From Psychrobacter immobilis (GTDB lineage: Bacteria > Pseudomonadota > Gammaproteobacteria > Pseudomonadales > Moraxellaceae), in assembly GCF_904846185.1 (NCBI RefSeq), contig NZ_CAJGZQ010000002.1, forward strand, positions 124,001 through 188,000: a DNA stretch of 64,000 bases. Direction: 5' to 3'. Each line of letters opens with the position of its first letter. Position 1 is the first letter of the stretch. This document shows positions 62,958 through 64,000 of the stretch, in pieces. Both the position numbers and the translations under genes were made by a program. The notes beneath the pieces are model-generated. The model did not search any database. It was not told where the DNA came from and saw only the letters and a list, made by a program, of their open reading frames with translations.

Positions 62958-64000
62958 CTACTTATGCCAAAGTCCTTTGATTGCTTCCCATTGCTGAGTA
63001 AATATTGAGTCATTGCCGTTGGTGGATTGATTGGCTTTTGGCAATATGTGCTCGTAGTAAGTACCCTTAAGGAGCTTAGTCAATAGACCTTCGCCGATGA
63101 AACCCTTACCATCGTTGAGTGTATTGGCGGCTTTTAGTAATTGACGGATATCGTATTGTAATGGGTTAATATCGGGGACTTGTTTTTGCACATTTAGTAG
63201 CTCATAAACTGCGACACGAGCAGTACGAACAGAGCTCTCCATGGTAAATACCACATCATTATGTGTCTCGACGAACTGACCGACTAGACCCATATTGACA
63301 CAACCATTAGGTACTATCTCAGGACGATCGCCTTTAGCACGAGGCATAAACATCGAGGTAATGTAGGGCATATAAGCCGTTCTGACGATGGTATTGGCCA
63401 TGATATTCTCTATATCATCGAGGATGCCAAGGTGATGACAGAGTTCGCTCAAGATCTCTTTGCCTGTACATTCTGGGATGGGTTTTTTGACATAATTGCC
63501 TTCTTTATCCATAAACAAGGCATATAGCCATACGACTAACGTGTCTTTCGGCTGATCAGGGAAATGGGGTTGACGGTTACAAGTAAAGCTCATCAACCAG
63601 TTTGAATCCGTAATGGTAATGATGCCACCGGTCACTGTTTTACCCGTATAAGGATCGTTGACAGACAGAGTTTTGAGTTTATCAATAAAGGCAGACGGCT
63701 GGCAGGTCAACGTCGCCGACATCCAAGCAGATTTATCCACATGCTGATTAAATTTTTCTGGGTGACCAAAGACGGCAGATTGCTTAGCCAGATTATTCCA
63801 TACTTTCCAACCAGACGATTGCCCCATGCTGTCTTTTGTGAAATCTAGCGTCGGCGCAGTATTATCATCACCATAGCGGGTATCTTCGGTCATGGAGCCA
63901 GTCGTCACGATAACGAAATCATTGCTACCCATAGGAATGGTGGTTTGCTCACTCGCTTTCTCCGTGATGATGGCTTTGACCTTTTTGGTGCCTGTTACTT
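62958..64000 (-). CDS. ohyA: Oleate hydratase (partial, 5' end outside window)
   Basis: This flavoprotein of the myosin-cross-reactive antigen family adds water to unsaturated fatty acids such as oleate, giving 10-hydroxystearate. Only the C-terminal part is present. The frame stays open to the right edge, upstream of the internal Met at 63932, so that Met is not the start. Motifs include [28 protein letters not shown] (as [15 protein letters not shown]), [14 protein letters not shown] and [12 protein letters not shown]. It probably detoxifies free fatty acids. The adjacent gap to lysR contains only a repeat. Confidence 0.9.
   Translation of the reverse strand, partial: VTGTKKVKAIITEKASEQTTIPMGSNDFVIVTTGSMTEDTRYGDDNTAPTLDFTKDSMGQSSGWKVWNNLAKQSAVFGHPEKFNQHVDKSAWMSATLTCQPSAFIDKLKTLSVNDPYTGKTVTGGIITITDSNWLMSFTCNRQPHFPDQPKDTLVVWLYALFMDKEGNYVKKPIPECTGKEILSELCHHLGILDDIENIMANTIVRTAYMPYITSMFMPRAKGDRPEIVPNGCVNMGLVGQFVETHNDVVFTMESSVRTARVAVYELLNVQKQVPDINPLQYDIRQLLKAANTLNDGKGFIGEGLLTKLLKGTYYEHILPKANQSTNGNDSIFTQQWEAIKGLWHK

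Overview
The window looks like a chromosomal segment of a gammaproteobacterium of the Moraxellaceae, most likely Psychrobacter. This is inferred from gene content, moderate GC and the character of the proteins, not from a database match. It is almost fully coding. It holds about 50 protein genes, two tandem tRNA-Ser genes, one tRNA-Asn gene and a short dispersed inverted-repeat family. I see no CRISPR array, prophage, transposase or rRNA.

Region by region: (1) 1-4431, a dipeptide ABC transporter dppABCD on the minus strand, with dppD cut by the left edge. (2) 4902-9915, a minus-strand alcohol/aldehyde oxidation cluster: GMC oxidoreductase, DUF779 protein, zinc alcohol dehydrogenase and aldehyde dehydrogenase. 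(3) 10206-13498, a PIF1-like helicase with a C-terminal helix-turn-helix and a GAPDH/E4PDH-family enzyme. (4) 13622-16050, duplicated tRNA-Ser units, a lipoprotein, a ribbon-helix-helix-like protein, tRNA-Asn and a MITE-like element. (5) 16272-23000, an SMR efflux pump with its TetR regulator, then betB, betA and betT for choline uptake and conversion to glycine betaine. (6) 23191-31074, small lipoproteins, a YgjP-like metalloprotease, an amine oxidase, a DMT exporter, a KtrB/KtrA-type K+ uptake pair, a DUF3124 lipoprotein and a hotdog thioesterase. (7) 31166-37222, YceI, PAP2 phosphatase, DgkA, a PmrAB-like two-component system and an EptA/MCR-family phosphoethanolamine transferase. (8) 37354-60133, an anaerobic nitrate respiration island: CopD-like and hemerythrin proteins, modA, moaE, moaD, moaC, mobA, moaB, moaA, moeA, a NifM-type PPIase, narIJHG, a NarK porter, narXL, a second NarK porter and a DUF1971 protein. 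(9) 60614-64000, an Old Yellow Enzyme with a divergent LysR regulator, and an oleate hydratase cut by the right edge.

How the genes work together: the nitrate island carries transport, sensing, the reductase, its chaperone and molybdopterin synthesis side by side. I found near-identical NarL-type 7-2-7 palindromes upstream of both narG and moaA. In the lipid A region, two PmrA-box-like direct repeats lie upstream of eptA and of dgkA. Together with the products, this suggests a self-regulated module that adds phosphoethanolamine to lipid A and recycles the diacylglycerol produced. A family of short palindromes with ends like TAGGGCGTGTCCTCA recurs between genes and twice contains a stop codon.

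Nothing here is clearly a wholly undescribed system. The regulatory sites, the repeat family, a mini-ORF ahead of the K+ transporter and some repeat tracts are the least trivial observations.
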